From the NCBI RefSeq assembly GCF_000246945.1, contig NZ_BAEX01000033.1, positions 1 to 33,200 of the forward strand: DNA of 33,200 bases, given 5' to 3'. This stretch comes from Myroides injenensis M09-0166 (GTDB lineage: Bacteria > Bacteroidota > Bacteroidia > Flavobacteriales > Flavobacteriaceae). The notes beneath the pieces were generated by a model. It was not told where the DNA came from, did no database searches, and saw only the letters and a list, made by a program, of their open reading frames with translations. This document shows, one piece after another, positions 17,718-27,405 of the stretch. Every line of letters begins with the position of its first letter. The stretch's first letter is position 1. The position numbers and the translations under genes are program-made.

Positions 17718-17731
17718 ATATCTTTATTTTT

Positions 17732-20500
17732 ATGAATTCATCTACTTTTCTTGGAAGATTAAGTGCTCAGATTAAAAAGGATTTTCCTGACAGAATGGAC
17801 AATTTGGTAGTTGTTTTACCAAATAAAAGAGCAAAGATATTTTTATTAGAAGCCTTAAAAGGGCATTATTCTGCTAGCGTATTTGCACCTGAAATAATTA
17901 GTATTGAAGAGCTAATACAAACAATATCTGGTATTCGAAATATTGATTCGGTTGAACTTCTTTTTGAATTTTATATTGTTTATAAAGAGATTCATTCTTC
18001 AGATGCTCAAGATTTTGATCACTTTGCTAATTGGGCAAAGATGTTGCTTCAAGACTTTAATGAAATAGATAGATATTTACTTGAACCTAATTTTGTATTT
18101 TCCTATCTTAAGAATATAGAAGATATAAAACATTGGTCTTTGGATCCAGATCAACGAACTGACTTAATAGAAAATTATCTTGACTTTTGGAACAAAATGC
18201 CCAAGTACTATGAAGTGCTTTATAAAACTTTATTAAGTAAAGGGATTGGATATCAAGGCCTGATCTATCGTGAGGCAGTTAAAAAACATAAAGAGTTTGT
18301 TGAAAATACTGATAAGCAATATTCTTTTGCAGGTTTTAATGCTTTGAATGCGGCAGAGGAAGTGATTTTTCAACAATTTTTATTAGAGAAAAAAGGAAAA
18401 GTTTATTGGGATATTGACAAAACCTTCATTGATGATGTTTATCATGATGCTGGACTTTTCTTAAGACGCATAAAACGCAATTGGCAATTTTATAAATACA
18501 ATCCATTTGAGTGGATTGTCGATGAGTTTGCTAAAGAGAAGAATATCCAAATTATTCAGACACCTAAGAGTGTCGGGCAGGCAAAAATCGCAGGACAAAT
18601 TGTTGAGGACTTAATAAAAGAAGATGTTTCTTTAGATAAAGTAGCAGTTGTATTGGGAGAAGAAAATTTATTACTACCAGTATTACATAGTTTACCTAAA
18701 GAAGTTAGTAGTCTTAATATTACTATGGGTTATAGTGGTAATAGTAATCCAGTACAGATCTTATTGAGTAAAATTTTTAAGATGCACCTGTCTGCTATTA
18801 AGAGATCTTCTAATCAATATGTCGTTTATTACAAAGAAATACTAGATGTATTAACTAATCCTGTTTTAGCTAATTTGCTTGATGCTAATAATATAGTGAA
18901 AGAAATTAACGAACGTAATCTTACGTTTTTTAATCTAAAGCGCTTTGATAGTTGGATTAATGATAGTGATTATCCTATTCGTGCAATAGTATTTCAAAAT
19001 TGGAAAGACAAGACAGCTATTGAGATTTTAGAATCATTAGTTGAGGTGGTGTTTTATATTAAGAATAGTTTGCAGAATGAAGATGAAAGTGAATTGTTGA
19101 CAAAGACATTTTTGTATTCAGCTTATCAAATGTTGAATCGTTTAATTTCATACTGTCAGAAATATACTTTTATCGCTAGCTATGATACCTTATATGCATT
19201 ATATAAGCAGATTATGGATATGGCTGAAGTGTCTTTTGAAGGTGAACCTCTTCAAGGGCTGCAAATTATGGGGGTTTTAGAAAGTAGGGTGCTTGATTTT
19301 GATACTGTGATTGTAACTTCAGTAAATGAAGGTAAGTTTCCTGCAGGTAAAGCTCTGAATTCTTTTATTCCTTATGATGTTAAACGTGAAATAGGCTTAC
19401 CAACATATAAAGAGAAAGATGCTATTTATAGTTATCACTTTTATCATTTACTTCTAAGAGCAAAAAATATATATTTATTATATAACTCACAGGCAGAGGG
19501 GATGGATGCTGGAGAAAAAAGTAGATTCTTAACGCAATTGGAAATAGAACATCATCCTAATCACAAAGTTGATTATGTCACGTATTCTGCTGATTTGCCT
19601 GAGAAAGCTTATATCCCATTAGAAATTCCAAAGTCAAGTTTACTGCAAGATGAGTTAAAGCGTATTGCATTAGGTAGAGGGTTTTCTCCATCGGCTTTGT
19701 CGAATTATTTAAGAAATCCTATGCAGTTTTATATGCAACGTGTTCTTGGGATTAGAGAGGTGGAAGAGGTAGAAGAGAGCGTAGCATTGAATACACTTGG
19801 TACGATTATCCATAACGCTTTAGAAAATTTATATCTACCTTATAGAAGGCATATATTGACAATTTCTATTATAAAAGAGATTCAGAAAAAAGCTGATGAC
19901 GAGGTACAACGACAATTTGAAGAGGTGTATAATAGTGATAGGGAAAAGATGGGAAAAAACTTATTAGCTTTTGAAGTAGCGAAGCGAAATGTCTACCATT
20001 TTTTAAATGAAGAAATTACACGATTAGAGCAAGGAGATGAGGTATTATTATTAGAGTTAGAAACTGAGTTGAAATATACATTAGTAGATGACCGTCTTCC
20101 ATATCCGGTTAATTTATTTGGTTTTGTAGATAGAATAGAAGAGCGAAATGGAGTAATTAGGGTAATCGATTATAAAAGTGGAAAAGTTGAATCTTCTAAT
20201 GTGAAGTTGAGAAATTGGGAAGGTTTTACTTTAGAATTAAAGAATGATAAGATAATACAATTGCTTTGCTATGCTTTAATGTATTCAAACGGAGGTGAAG
20301 ATATTAATAAGCCTTTAGAAGCTGGTATATATTCGTTTAAGAATAGAAAAGAAGGATTTTTGTTTTTTGGAGTAGGAAGTGGACGTTCAGTAGATAATAA
20401 TATTACAAAAGATACTATTCATCAATTCATAGAAGAATTGATTGTCTTATTACAACAAATATTAAGTCCTGAGATAGATTTTATAGAAGAATTAAAATAA
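17732..20500 (+). CDS. AddB-like PD-(D/E)XK nuclease-family protein
   Basis: Probable second subunit of an AddAB-type recombination complex, 922 residues. The N-terminus has a degenerate nucleotide-binding region (LVVVLPNKRAKIFLLEAL) with no GxGKT loop, so it is unlikely to be an active helicase. The C-terminal RecB-type nuclease is clear: FSPSALSNYLRNP at about 650-662, then VDRIEE (about 800) and VIDYKSGK (about 811-818). Where Fe-S AddB proteins have a cysteine before the proline, this protein has N (RNPMQFYM), and no cysteine cluster follows, so an Fe-S cluster is probably absent. The start lies directly after the ompA terminator, and its promoter is unclear. It ends in its own terminator. 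The AddB label is strong by context and domain, but primary similarity is weak. Confidence 0.82.
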   Translation: MNSSTFLGRLSAQIKKDFPDRMDNLVVVLPNKRAKIFLLEALKGHYSASVFAPEIISIEELIQTISGIRNIDSVELLFEFYIVYKEIHSSDAQDFDHFANWAKMLLQDFNEIDRYLLEPNFVFSYLKNIEDIKHWSLDPDQRTDLIENYLDFWNKMPKYYEVLYKTLLSKGIGYQGLIYREAVKKHKEFVENTDKQYSFAGFNALNAAEEVIFQQFLLEKKGKVYWDIDKTFIDDVYHDAGLFLRRIKRNWQFYKYNPFEWIVDEFAKEKNIQIIQTPKSVGQAKIAGQIVEDLIKEDVSLDKVAVVLGEENLLLPVLHSLPKEVSSLNITMGYSGNSNPVQILLSKIFKMHLSAIKRSSNQYVVYYKEILDVLTNPVLANLLDANNIVKEINERNLTFFNLKRFDSWINDSDYPIRAIVFQNWKDKTAIEILESLVEVVFYIKNSLQNEDESELLTKTFLYSAYQMLNRLISYCQKYTFIASYDTLYALYKQIMDMAEVSFEGEPLQGLQIMGVLESRVLDFDTVIVTSVNEGKFPAGKALNSFIPYDVKREIGLPTYKEKDAIYSYHFYHLLLRAKNIYLLYNSQAEGMDAGEKSRFLTQLEIEHHPNHKVDYVTYSADLPEKAYIPLEIPKSSLLQDELKRIALGRGFSPSALSNYLRNPMQFYMQRVLGIREVEEVEESVALNTLGTIIHNALENLYLPYRRHILTISIIKEIQKKADDEVQRQFEEVYNSDREKMGKNLLAFEVAKRNVYHFLNEEITRLEQGDEVLLLELETELKYTLVDDRLPYPVNLFGFVDRIEERNGVIRVIDYKSGKVESSNVKLRNWEGFTLELKNDKIIQLLCYALMYSNGGEDINKPLEAGIYSFKNRKEGFLFFGVGSGRSVDNNITKDTIHQFIEELIVLLQQILSPEIDFIEELK

Positions 20501-20522
20501 GAAAGGTGCATCTGCACCTTTC
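20501..20522 (+). terminator. Hairpin between addB-like gene and convergent hydrolase gene
   Basis: GAAAGGTGCA/TGCACCTTTC (20501-20510 with 20513-20522) immediately follows the addB-like stop and abuts the stop of the minus-strand hydrolase gene. The short T tail suggests a shared, modest bidirectional terminator. Confidence 0.65.
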
Positions 20523-21308
20523 TCATGATTTTATAAGTTGTTTTAAGGCTTGTAATAAGTCGTCAGGTGCTTCTAGATGTATCATGTGACCTGCTGCTAT
20601 GTTAATAACTTCAATGTCAGTATTCTCTGTCTGGGTGATTACTTCTTCATAAGGCATAATGGAATCTTCTGTGCCAAAAATCATTTTAATGGGATAAGGC
20701 GCAAAGTGTAGAAGCACTTCTCTATCTACTCTTATTTTCATACCTTCTAATGCAGCTACAATACCTTGCTTACTAGTTTTTAAAGCTTCATTGATTTGAT
20801 GATCTATTTTGTCTTGAATCTTTGTCCTAGTTTCTAGAGTGAACAGATTATTGATAGCCATCTTTACAAATGTTTCGCTATTTTTCTTTATTAATTCAAT
20901 TGATCTAGATCTATTTACTTTTTTTTCATCACTGTCTGATCTTGTAGTAGAGGCTATAAGAATTATTTTTTTTACTAGTTCAGGATAGAGTTCACCAAAG
21001 GCTAATGAAACGTATCCTCCCATTGAGTGCCCTATTAATGTTACTTTCTTTAGTTTTAAAGAACTAATAATGGCATAAACAGCATCTGCCATATCTTCCA
21101 TTGAATGAACATAACCTAATGACTCCGTTTTTCCATGTCCCAGCAAGTCAATGGCAATTACTCTATTTCTAGTGGCAAAGTAGTCAATATAGGTATCCCA
21201 CATAGACGCATTCTCTAGGAACCCATGTAAAAAGACAATTGCATTTCCTTTTCCTTTTTCAATGTAGGAAAGGTTTATATTTTTATAGATTAGCGTATTA
21301 ACACTCAT
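20523..21308 (-). CDS. Alpha/beta-fold hydrolase
   Basis: A 261-residue soluble esterase/hydrolase of the alpha/beta superfamily; its substrate cannot be told from sequence. The oxyanion motif FLHGFLENASMW (about 26-37), nucleophile elbow LIGHSMGGYVS with Ser95, acid D215 in FGTEDSIMP and His241 in AAGHMIHLEAP form a complete triad. The start MSVNTLIYKN at 21308 has a good -7 box 22 bases upstream. It is convergent with the addB-like gene and divergent from the ChaN-family gene, so it is monocistronic. Confidence 0.88.
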   Translation of the reverse strand: MSVNTLIYKNINLSYIEKGKGNAIVFLHGFLENASMWDTYIDYFATRNRVIAIDLLGHGKTESLGYVHSMEDMADAVYAIISSLKLKKVTLIGHSMGGYVSLAFGELYPELVKKIILIASTTRSDSDEKKVNRSRSIELIKKNSETFVKMAINNLFTLETRTKIQDKIDHQINEALKTSKQGIVAALEGMKIRVDREVLLHFAPYPIKMIFGTEDSIMPYEEVITQTENTDIEVINIAAGHMIHLEAPDDLLQALKQLIKS

Positions 21309-21329
21309 TATTTTTTAATTTCTGTAATA

Positions 21330-21337
21330 CAAAGTTA
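21330..21337 (-). promoter_or_regulatory. Putative -7 box for alpha/beta hydrolase gene
   Basis: The minus strand reads TAACTTTG, matching TAnnTTTG, 22 bases before the ATG. No clear -33 element. Confidence 0.4.
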
Positions 21338-21497
21338 CTCGTTAGTCAATAGAATAAAAAGGTTAAAGTTTTATTTTGTACTATAAATAGAAGGTTTTTA
21401 TGCTATTGTTTGAATGAATATGTGGCGATAGGGAATTTATAAAATTAAAAAAAATGTTATTCTGTTATCTAAAAGAAATCTAAATAAAAGAAAGAAG

Positions 21498-21505
21498 TAT
21501 ATTTG
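21498..21505 (+). promoter_or_regulatory. Putative -7 box for ChaN-family gene
   Basis: TATATTTG, a full -7 match, with about 40 bases to the ATG at 21545. The -33 region is not recognisable. Confidence 0.42.
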
Positions 21506-21544
21506 TGATTCAAAATATAGCAATAATTATATATCTAAAAAATA

Positions 21545-22396
21545 ATGAGAAACACTTTATTGATACTTGTTTTTATGATTTGTTCAATCAGTTTTGCACA
21601 AAATGGACAACCTTTCCAAATTTATAATTCAAAAGGTAAAAAGGTAAGTTATAAGAAAATGATAAAGGAGTTAGCTAAAAGTGATGTAGTACTTTTTGGC
21701 GAGTATCATAATAATTCATTAGGACATTGGTTACAATTACAAGTAACGAAATCTTTAAATGAGCGCAAAGGTGTTGTTTTAGGTGCTGAAATGTTTGAAG
21801 CTGACAATCAAGAAGGGTTATCTAAATATGTGGATGGTACTATTACTAATGATGAGTTTAAAGAAGAAGTTAGATTGTGGAATAATTATGAAGGAGATTA
21901 TAAACCATTAGTAGAGTACGCAAAGTCTAATGGATTAGATTTTATAGCTACAAATGTACCTCGTCGCTATGCTAGTCTACTTTTTAAACAAGGAGAAGCT
22001 GCATTAGATAGTCTAAGTGATACAGAAAAGAGTTGGATTGCACCACTTCCTTTCCCTTATGATGGAGAATTACCAGGATATAAAAATATGATGGCAATGT
22101 TTGAGGATCATGCGAATGATAACTTCCCAAAGGCGCAAGCTATTAAAGATGCTACAATGGGGCATTTTATTACTCAAAATATAAAAAGCGATAAATTGTT
22201 TTTACATTTTAATGGTTCTTACCACAGTAATAACTATGAAGGGATATTTTGGTACTTAAATAAGTATAATCCTGCATTGAGAGTTAGTACAATTACTATG
22301 GTAGAAAGCGAAGATGTAGACACTTTTGCTAGCGAAAACAAAGGTTTGGCTAACTTTATTATTGTTATTGAAGCGAATATTTTAAAGACATTTTAA
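21545..22396 (+). CDS. ChaN-family (heme-regulated, DUF399) protein
   Basis: A 283-residue exported protein. The signal peptide MRNTLLILVFMICSISFA is followed by Gln and has no lipobox cysteine, so it is probably periplasmic and soluble, unlike the lipoprotein ChaN of Campylobacter. Family motifs are the early VVLFGEYHNN (about 48-57) and VLGAEMFEAD (about 79-88), then FLHFNGSYHSNN (about 219-230). ChaN of Campylobacter binds heme and is iron-regulated; that role is carried over here only by family. It has its own -7 box and no heme-uptake neighbours. Confidence 0.85.
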   Translation: MRNTLLILVFMICSISFAQNGQPFQIYNSKGKKVSYKKMIKELAKSDVVLFGEYHNNSLGHWLQLQVTKSLNERKGVVLGAEMFEADNQEGLSKYVDGTITNDEFKEEVRLWNNYEGDYKPLVEYAKSNGLDFIATNVPRRYASLLFKQGEAALDSLSDTEKSWIAPLPFPYDGELPGYKNMMAMFEDHANDNFPKAQAIKDATMGHFITQNIKSDKLFLHFNGSYHSNNYEGIFWYLNKYNPALRVSTITMVESEDVDTFASENKGLANFIIVIEANILKTF

Positions 22397-22465
22397 CGAT
22401 TTGTCTTAAAATTGTTTTTATTATCTTAAAATAATTTCTTTTTGATTTCTTTTGCTTGGATTTAG

Positions 22466-22491
22466 TTGAGTTTTTGTTTGTTTAAACTCAA
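22466..22491. repeat. Inverted repeat upstream of the sdh promoter
   Basis: TTGAGTTT (22466-22473) and AAACTCAA (22484-22491) are perfect inverted repeats around a 10-base T-rich centre, ending 20 bases before the sdhC -33 element. It could be an operator or a weak terminator of the ChaN-family gene. Confidence 0.45.
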
Positions 22492-22511
22492 TATAAATAA
22501 ACATTGACACA

Positions 22512-22542
22512 TTGTGCATAAAGTTAATTAGCTGTATTTTTG
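22512..22542 (+). promoter_or_regulatory. Promoter of sdhCAB operon
   Basis: TTG at 22512-22514, a 20-bp spacer, then TATTTTTG at 22535-22542. This matches the Bacteroidota consensus with the same spacing as the ompA-like and PfkB-family promoters. The leader is about 30 bases. Confidence 0.68.
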
Positions 22543-22578
22543 ATTGATTTTTTCAAGAAAAACAATTAAAATTACATT

Positions 22579-23406
22579 ATGGCAAAATCTGCACTTTTAA
22601 AGTCATCCTTAGCGAAGAAATATTGGATGGCTCTTACTGGGTTATTTTTATGCTTGTTTTTGGTTGGTCACTTGGTGGGAAACCTTCAATTGATTTTTGG
22701 TGATGCATCAAAATTCAATGAGTACGCATTCTTCATGACAACTAATCCAGCAGTAAAAGTTTTATCTTATTTAACTTATATTTCAATCTTATTTCACGCG
22801 ATTGATGGTATTGTTTTAACTGTTCAAAACAAGAAAGCGCGTCCAATAGGTTATGCAAAGAACAATGCTGCAGCGAATAGCTCATTTTCATCGCGTAATA
22901 TGGCTATTTTAGGTACATTGTTGTTAGTATTTATTGTTACTCACATGGTTAATTTTTGGGCAAAGATGCACTTTGACAAAGGAATGCCTTTACAAGTTAT
23001 AGAAGTTTCTATAGGTGAAGGTCAACCTGCAATGGCATTGTACAAAACTGTTCAAGAACAACATATTCCTGTAAGTGCAATTGAAAACCAACAATTAACT
23101 ATTAAAGGAACAGGGTTTTATCAAGGTGATTTAAAAGTTGCTGATGGTTATAAAGATCTACACAAGATTACTGTAGCATTCTTTAAAGATGAAAGTTTAG
23201 GATTAGTATACACTATTCTTTACGTTTTAGCAATGGCTGTTCTTGCTTTCCACTTATCACATGGTTTTGCAAGTGCATTCCAATCATTAGGGATTAATAA
23301 TCCAAAGTATAACGGATTAATCAAAGGAGCAGGAACATTGTTTGCATATCTTGTGCCAGCACTATTTGCTATTATTCCTTTGTATATTCACTTTATTCTT
23401 AAATAG
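22579..23406 (+). CDS. sdhC: Succinate dehydrogenase/fumarate reductase cytochrome b subunit
   Basis: Membrane anchor of complex II that carries heme b and passes electrons to menaquinone. It has 275 residues and five predicted membrane segments (about 16-40, 58-82, 106-126, 210-232, 250-274), as in B. subtilis/Wolinella-type single-subunit anchors. Histidines in the helices (H31 in [33 protein letters not shown]) are candidates for two hemes. A loop of about 80 residues between helices 3 and 4 makes it longer than the Bacteroides form. No sdhD is present, as expected for this type. First gene of sdhCAB; sdhA follows after 17 bp. Confidence 0.92.
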   Translation: MAKSALLKSSLAKKYWMALTGLFLCLFLVGHLVGNLQLIFGDASKFNEYAFFMTTNPAVKVLSYLTYISILFHAIDGIVLTVQNKKARPIGYAKNNAAANSSFSSRNMAILGTLLLVFIVTHMVNFWAKMHFDKGMPLQVIEVSIGEGQPAMALYKTVQEQHIPVSAIENQQLTIKGTGFYQGDLKVADGYKDLHKITVAFFKDESLGLVYTILYVLAMAVLAFHLSHGFASAFQSLGINNPKYNGLIKGAGTLFAYLVPALFAIIPLYIHFILK

Positions 23407-23423
23407 TCCTAAAGAAATTGATT

Positions 23424-25424
23424 ATGAAATTAGATTCTAAGATACCTCAAGGACCTATCGATAAGAAATGGTCAGATTATAAAAATCATATTAAATTAGT
23501 TAACCCTGCAAATAAACGTAATATTGATGTTATCGTTGTAGGAACAGGATTAGCTGGTGGTTCAGCTGCTGCTACATTAGCTGAATTAGGTTATAATGTA
23601 AAAGCTTTTTGTTATCAAGATTCACCTCGTCGTGCGCACTCAATTGCTGCTCAAGGGGGGATTAACGCATCAAAAAATTACCAAGGAGATGGTGACTCAG
23701 TTTACAGATTATTTTACGATACTGTAAAAGGAGGAGATTACCGTGCTCGTGAAGCTAACGTTTACCGTTTAGCTGAAGTTTCAGAAAATATTATTGACCA
23801 ATGTGTTGCTCAAGGTGTACCTTTTGCACGTGAATACGGAGGTCTTTTAGATAACCGTTCTTTTGGTGGTGTACAAGTTTCACGTACATTCTACGCTAAA
23901 GGACAAACAGGACAACAATTGTTGTTAGGAGCTTACTCTGCTATGAACCGTCAAATCGGTCGTGGTAAGATCCAAATGTATAACCGTCATGAGATGTTAG
24001 ACATCGTTATCGTAGATGGTAAAGCAAGAGGTATTATAGCTCGTAACTTAATTAATGGTGAGATTGAGCGTCATTCAGCTCACGCTGTTGTAATTTGTAC
24101 AGGTGGATATGGTAACGTATTCTTCTTATCTACAAATGCAATGGGATCTAACGTTACTGCTGCTTGGAAAGCACACAAACGTGGTGCTTACTTTGCAAAC
24201 CCTTGTTATACACAAATTCACCCTACATGTATTCCTGTTACTGGAGATCACCAATCAAAATTAACTTTGATGTCTGAATCTCTTCGTAATGACGGACGTA
24301 TTTGGGTTCCTAAAAAATTAGAAGATGCTAAAGCGATTAGAGAAGGTAAATTAAAACCAACTCAAATTGCTGAAGAAGATAGAGATTACTACTTAGAAAG
24401 AAGATATCCATCGTTTGGTAACTTAGTACCTCGTGACGTTGCATCTCGTGCTGCTAAAGAAAGATGTGATGCTGGATATGGTGTGAATGCTACTGGTGAA
24501 GCTGTTTATTTAGATTTTGCTTCTGCAATTGATCGTTATGGTAAAGAGCAAGCTCGTATTCAACACTTAGATGAAAACGATGCTAAGTTAGTATACAAAT
24601 TAGGAAAGGACGTTGTAGAAAATAAATACGGTAACCTTTTCCAAATGTATGAGAAAATCGTAGATGAGGATCCATATACTACACCAATGATGATTTATCC
24701 AGCTGTTCACTATACTATGGGTGGTTTATGGGTAGATTATGAATTGATGTCTACTATTAAAGGTTGTTATATCTTAGGTGAAGCAAACTTCTCAGACCAC
24801 GGAGCGAACCGTTTAGGAGCTTCTGCATTAATGCAAGGTCTTGCAGATGGATATTTTGTGTTACCTTATACAATCGGTAACTATTTAGCTGATGATATTC
24901 GTACAGGAGCTATCCCTACAGATTTACCAGAATTTGATGAAGCTGAGAAAAATGTAAGAGGTATTATTGATCACTTGATGAATAATAAAGGAACGCATTC
25001 AGTTGACTATTTCCACAAAAAATTAGGTAAAATTATGTGGGATAAAGTTGGAATGGCTCGTAATGCAAAAGGATTAACTGAAGCTATGGATGAAATAGCA
25101 GCGTTAAGAGAAGAGTTTTACAAAGACGTTAAAGTTTCTGGAAGTGCAGAAAGTTTTAACCAAGAGTTAGAGAAAGCTTTAAGAGTAGCTGACTTTTTAG
25201 AATTAGGTGAATTATTTGCGAAAGATGCTTTACACCGTGAAGAATCTTGTGGAGGTCACTTCCGTGAAGAACACCAAACTGAGGATGGAGAAGCAAAACG
25301 TGATGACGAAAACTTCGCTTACGTTGCTGCTTGGGAGTACAAAGGTAATCCTCGTGATGCTGTACTTCACAAAGAAGACTTAGTTTATGAAAACATTAAA
25401 TTGGTAACTCGTAGTTATAAATAA
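23424..25424 (+). CDS. sdhA: Succinate dehydrogenase/fumarate reductase flavoprotein subunit
   Basis: Catalytic subunit of complex II that oxidises succinate to fumarate with covalently bound FAD. From the ATG at 23424 it has 666 residues, normal for the menaquinone-linked class. The FAD-binding [20 protein letters not shown] is at about 38-57. The flavin-linking histidine is H72 in [17 protein letters not shown]. Substrate segments [30 protein letters not shown] and GLWVDYELM, and the FAD-contact [18 protein letters not shown], are intact. A TTG six bases upstream is ignored. It lies between sdhC and sdhB, with 51 bp to sdhB. Confidence 0.97.
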   Translation: MKLDSKIPQGPIDKKWSDYKNHIKLVNPANKRNIDVIVVGTGLAGGSAAATLAELGYNVKAFCYQDSPRRAHSIAAQGGINASKNYQGDGDSVYRLFYDTVKGGDYRAREANVYRLAEVSENIIDQCVAQGVPFAREYGGLLDNRSFGGVQVSRTFYAKGQTGQQLLLGAYSAMNRQIGRGKIQMYNRHEMLDIVIVDGKARGIIARNLINGEIERHSAHAVVICTGGYGNVFFLSTNAMGSNVTAAWKAHKRGAYFANPCYTQIHPTCIPVTGDHQSKLTLMSESLRNDGRIWVPKKLEDAKAIREGKLKPTQIAEEDRDYYLERRYPSFGNLVPRDVASRAAKERCDAGYGVNATGEAVYLDFASAIDRYGKEQARIQHLDENDAKLVYKLGKDVVENKYGNLFQMYEKIVDEDPYTTPMMIYPAVHYTMGGLWVDYELMSTIKGCYILGEANFSDHGANRLGASALMQGLADGYFVLPYTIGNYLADDIRTGAIPTDLPEFDEAEKNVRGIIDHLMNNKGTHSVDYFHKKLGKIMWDKVGMARNAKGLTEAMDEIAALREEFYKDVKVSGSAESFNQELEKALRVADFLELGELFAKDALHREESCGGHFREEHQTEDGEAKRDDENFAYVAAWEYKGNPRDAVLHKEDLVYENIKLVTRSYK

Positions 25425-25475
25425 TATTGAGATTTTGATTTTTTAATCAAGTCTTATTGTAAAAATTCGATGCAA

Positions 25476-26219
25476 ATGAATCTTACATTAAAAATATGGC
25501 GTCAAAAAAACGCTAAAGAAAAAGGAAAAATGGTTGATTATAAAATCGACAATATTTCTCCTGATATGTCTTTCTTAGAAATGCTTGATGTTTTAAACAA
25601 CGAGTTAATTGAGAAAGGTGATGATCCAGTAGCTTTTGACCACGACTGTCGTGAAGGTATTTGTGGTATGTGTTCTTTGTTCATTAATGGAGAAGCACAT
25701 GGTCCTGATAGAGCTATTACTACTTGTCAGTTACACATGAGAAAGTTCAAAGATGGAGATACTATTTATATTGAACCATTTAGAGCTAAAGCTTTCCCAG
25801 TTATTAAAGACTTAGTAGTAGACCGTACTGCATTTGATAAAATTCAACATGCTGGAGGGTTTGTATCAGTAAATACTTCTGGTAATACGCAAGATGCTAA
25901 CTCTATTCCAATTCCTAAACATGATGCTGACCGTGCATTTGATGCTGCGACATGTATTGGTTGTGGAGCTTGTGTTGCAACTTGTAAAAACTCTTCTGCT
26001 ATGTTATTCGTATCAGCTAAAGTATCTCAGTTTGCATTGTTACCACAAGGTAAAGTAGAGGCTGCTGACCGTGTTCAAAATATGGTTGCTGAAATGGATG
26101 CTTTAGGATTTGGTAACTGTACAAATACAGGTGCTTGTGAAGTAGAATGTCCTAAAGGTATTTCACTTGAGAATATTGCTCGTATGAATAGAGAATATTT
26201 AAAAGCAAGTATTAAATAA
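25476..26219 (+). CDS. sdhB: Succinate dehydrogenase/fumarate reductase iron-sulfur subunit
   Basis: Electron-transfer subunit of complex II. From [10 protein letters not shown] (ATG at 25476; an ATG six bases earlier is equally possible) it has 247 residues. All three clusters are visible: [2Fe-2S] with C58, C63, C66 and C84 ([10 protein letters not shown]...TTC); [4Fe-4S] [11 protein letters not shown] (C160, C163, C166) with C225 of the final CEVECPKG; and [3Fe-4S] from C170, C215 and C221 in the usual interleaved pattern. Last gene of sdhCAB, followed by a strong terminator. Confidence 0.97.
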   Translation: MNLTLKIWRQKNAKEKGKMVDYKIDNISPDMSFLEMLDVLNNELIEKGDDPVAFDHDCREGICGMCSLFINGEAHGPDRAITTCQLHMRKFKDGDTIYIEPFRAKAFPVIKDLVVDRTAFDKIQHAGGFVSVNTSGNTQDANSIPIPKHDADRAFDAATCIGCGACVATCKNSSAMLFVSAKVSQFALLPQGKVEAADRVQNMVAEMDALGFGNCTNTGACEVECPKGISLENIARMNREYLKASIK

Positions 26220-26243
26220 TTAATAGAATTTTTCTATATACAG

Positions 26244-26278
26244 AAAGGAGCAAGATAAAATATCTTGCTCCTTTTTTA
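26244..26278 (+). terminator. Intrinsic terminator of sdhCAB
   Basis: A 14-bp perfect stem (26244-26257 with 26261-26274), AAA loop, then T run. It begins 24 bases after the sdhB stop. Confidence 0.9.
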
Positions 26279-26335
26279 TTTTTGAGTATATTGTGAATTG
26301 ATGATTTAATTTCACTAATTAATTTATACAAAGCA

Positions 26336-27106
26336 ATGAATGTAGTTTTAATGCAAGCTTCTCTAGAATGGGAAGATGTAAATAGTAATATTAATTTTTT
26401 TATAAATCAATTAGAAGATGTAGCTGATAATGTTGATTTAGTAGTTTTACCAGAAATGTTTTCTTCTGGATTTACAATGCATCCAGAGCGCGTAGCATTG
26501 CAAATGAACGACAAGAATATTAATAAGCTTGTGGAGCTTGCAAGAAGTAAATCATTTGCTATTATTGGAAGTTTAGTGGTCCAAGAAAATGGTAACTTTT
26601 ATAATCGACTTTTATTTATTGATGATTTAGGTAATATTCAATCGTATGATAAGAGGCATCTTTTTAGCTTAGCAGGAGAAGAGAAGGTATATTCTGCTGG
26701 TAAAGACAGGCTGATTGTAAATTATAAAGGTTGGCGTATTTGTCCTTTAGTATGTTATGATTTGCGCTTTCCAGTATATGCGCGAAATAATAAGGATGAA
26801 TATGATCTTCTTATTTATGTGGCTAGTTGGCCAGACCAGCGAATATATGCTTGGGACTCTTTGTTAAAGGCTAGAGCTATTGAGAATATGTGTTATACCA
26901 TTGGGGTAAATAGAAGTGGAGTTGATGAGAATAATAATATCTATTCAGGTCATTCGCAAGTATTAGACTGTTTTGGAAAATACATGATAGAACCTCAAGA
27001 AGGTGAGCAGAATATTGCAGTAACACTGAATCTCGAAGAATTGAATAAAGCTAAGAGTAAATTTAAATTTTTGAAAGATGCAGATGACTTCCATCTAAAT
27101 TTATGA
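26336..27106 (+). CDS. Nitrilase-family amidohydrolase (omega-amidase/YafV-like)
   Basis: A 256-residue cytosolic carbon-nitrogen hydrolase. The Glu-Lys-Cys triad is seen as E40 in LVVLPEMFSSGF, K106 in SYDKRHLF and C140 in CPLVCYDLRFPVYARN. The C-terminal VNRSGVDENNNIYSGHSQVLD matches the YafV/NIT2 (omega-amidase) branch, which hydrolyses 2-oxoglutaramate or 2-oxosuccinamate; the exact substrate is inferred from that branch. The gene follows the sdh terminator and is followed by a 569-bp gene-free stretch. No clear promoter box was found. Confidence 0.88.
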   Translation: MNVVLMQASLEWEDVNSNINFFINQLEDVADNVDLVVLPEMFSSGFTMHPERVALQMNDKNINKLVELARSKSFAIIGSLVVQENGNFYNRLLFIDDLGNIQSYDKRHLFSLAGEEKVYSAGKDRLIVNYKGWRICPLVCYDLRFPVYARNNKDEYDLLIYVASWPDQRIYAWDSLLKARAIENMCYTIGVNRSGVDENNNIYSGHSQVLDCFGKYMIEPQEGEQNIAVTLNLEELNKAKSKFKFLKDADDFHLNL

Positions 27107-27405
27107 TACTTGGTATAAAGTATGGTTTAAGATAAGTTCTTTTTAAATTATTTCTTATGTCAGGATTCCATATTGATTTGTTTTTTGATAGAGGCGTAAT
27201 AGTTTAAAAACAACTTTGTTAAAGTAGGAGTACTTTAGGATGTTAGTTTACTTATAAAGAGAAATTCGTAATCAGAAAGACAGGATTCTATTTTTCTTCT
27301 AGATATTGAAAAGCTACAATAGATCTCATCTAGCAAGGAGTATTTACTTGAATAATCCTATCAATTGCAATGGAATACTGTTAGTACTGCAGTAGATTAG
27401 TGGTA
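27107..27405. other. Gene-free spacer after the nitrilase-family gene
   Basis: No credible reading frame here. Minor items: CAGGATTC(C/T)AT occurs twice exactly 120 bp apart (27161 and 27281), and TACTGCAGTA (27385-27394) is a perfect 10-bp palindrome. Neither is assigned a function. Confidence 0.4.

Noticed and set aside
27161-27290. CAGGATTC(C/T)AT repeated at a 120-bp distance
   Set aside because: Only two short copies, with no flanking similarity; consistent with chance in AT-rich DNA.
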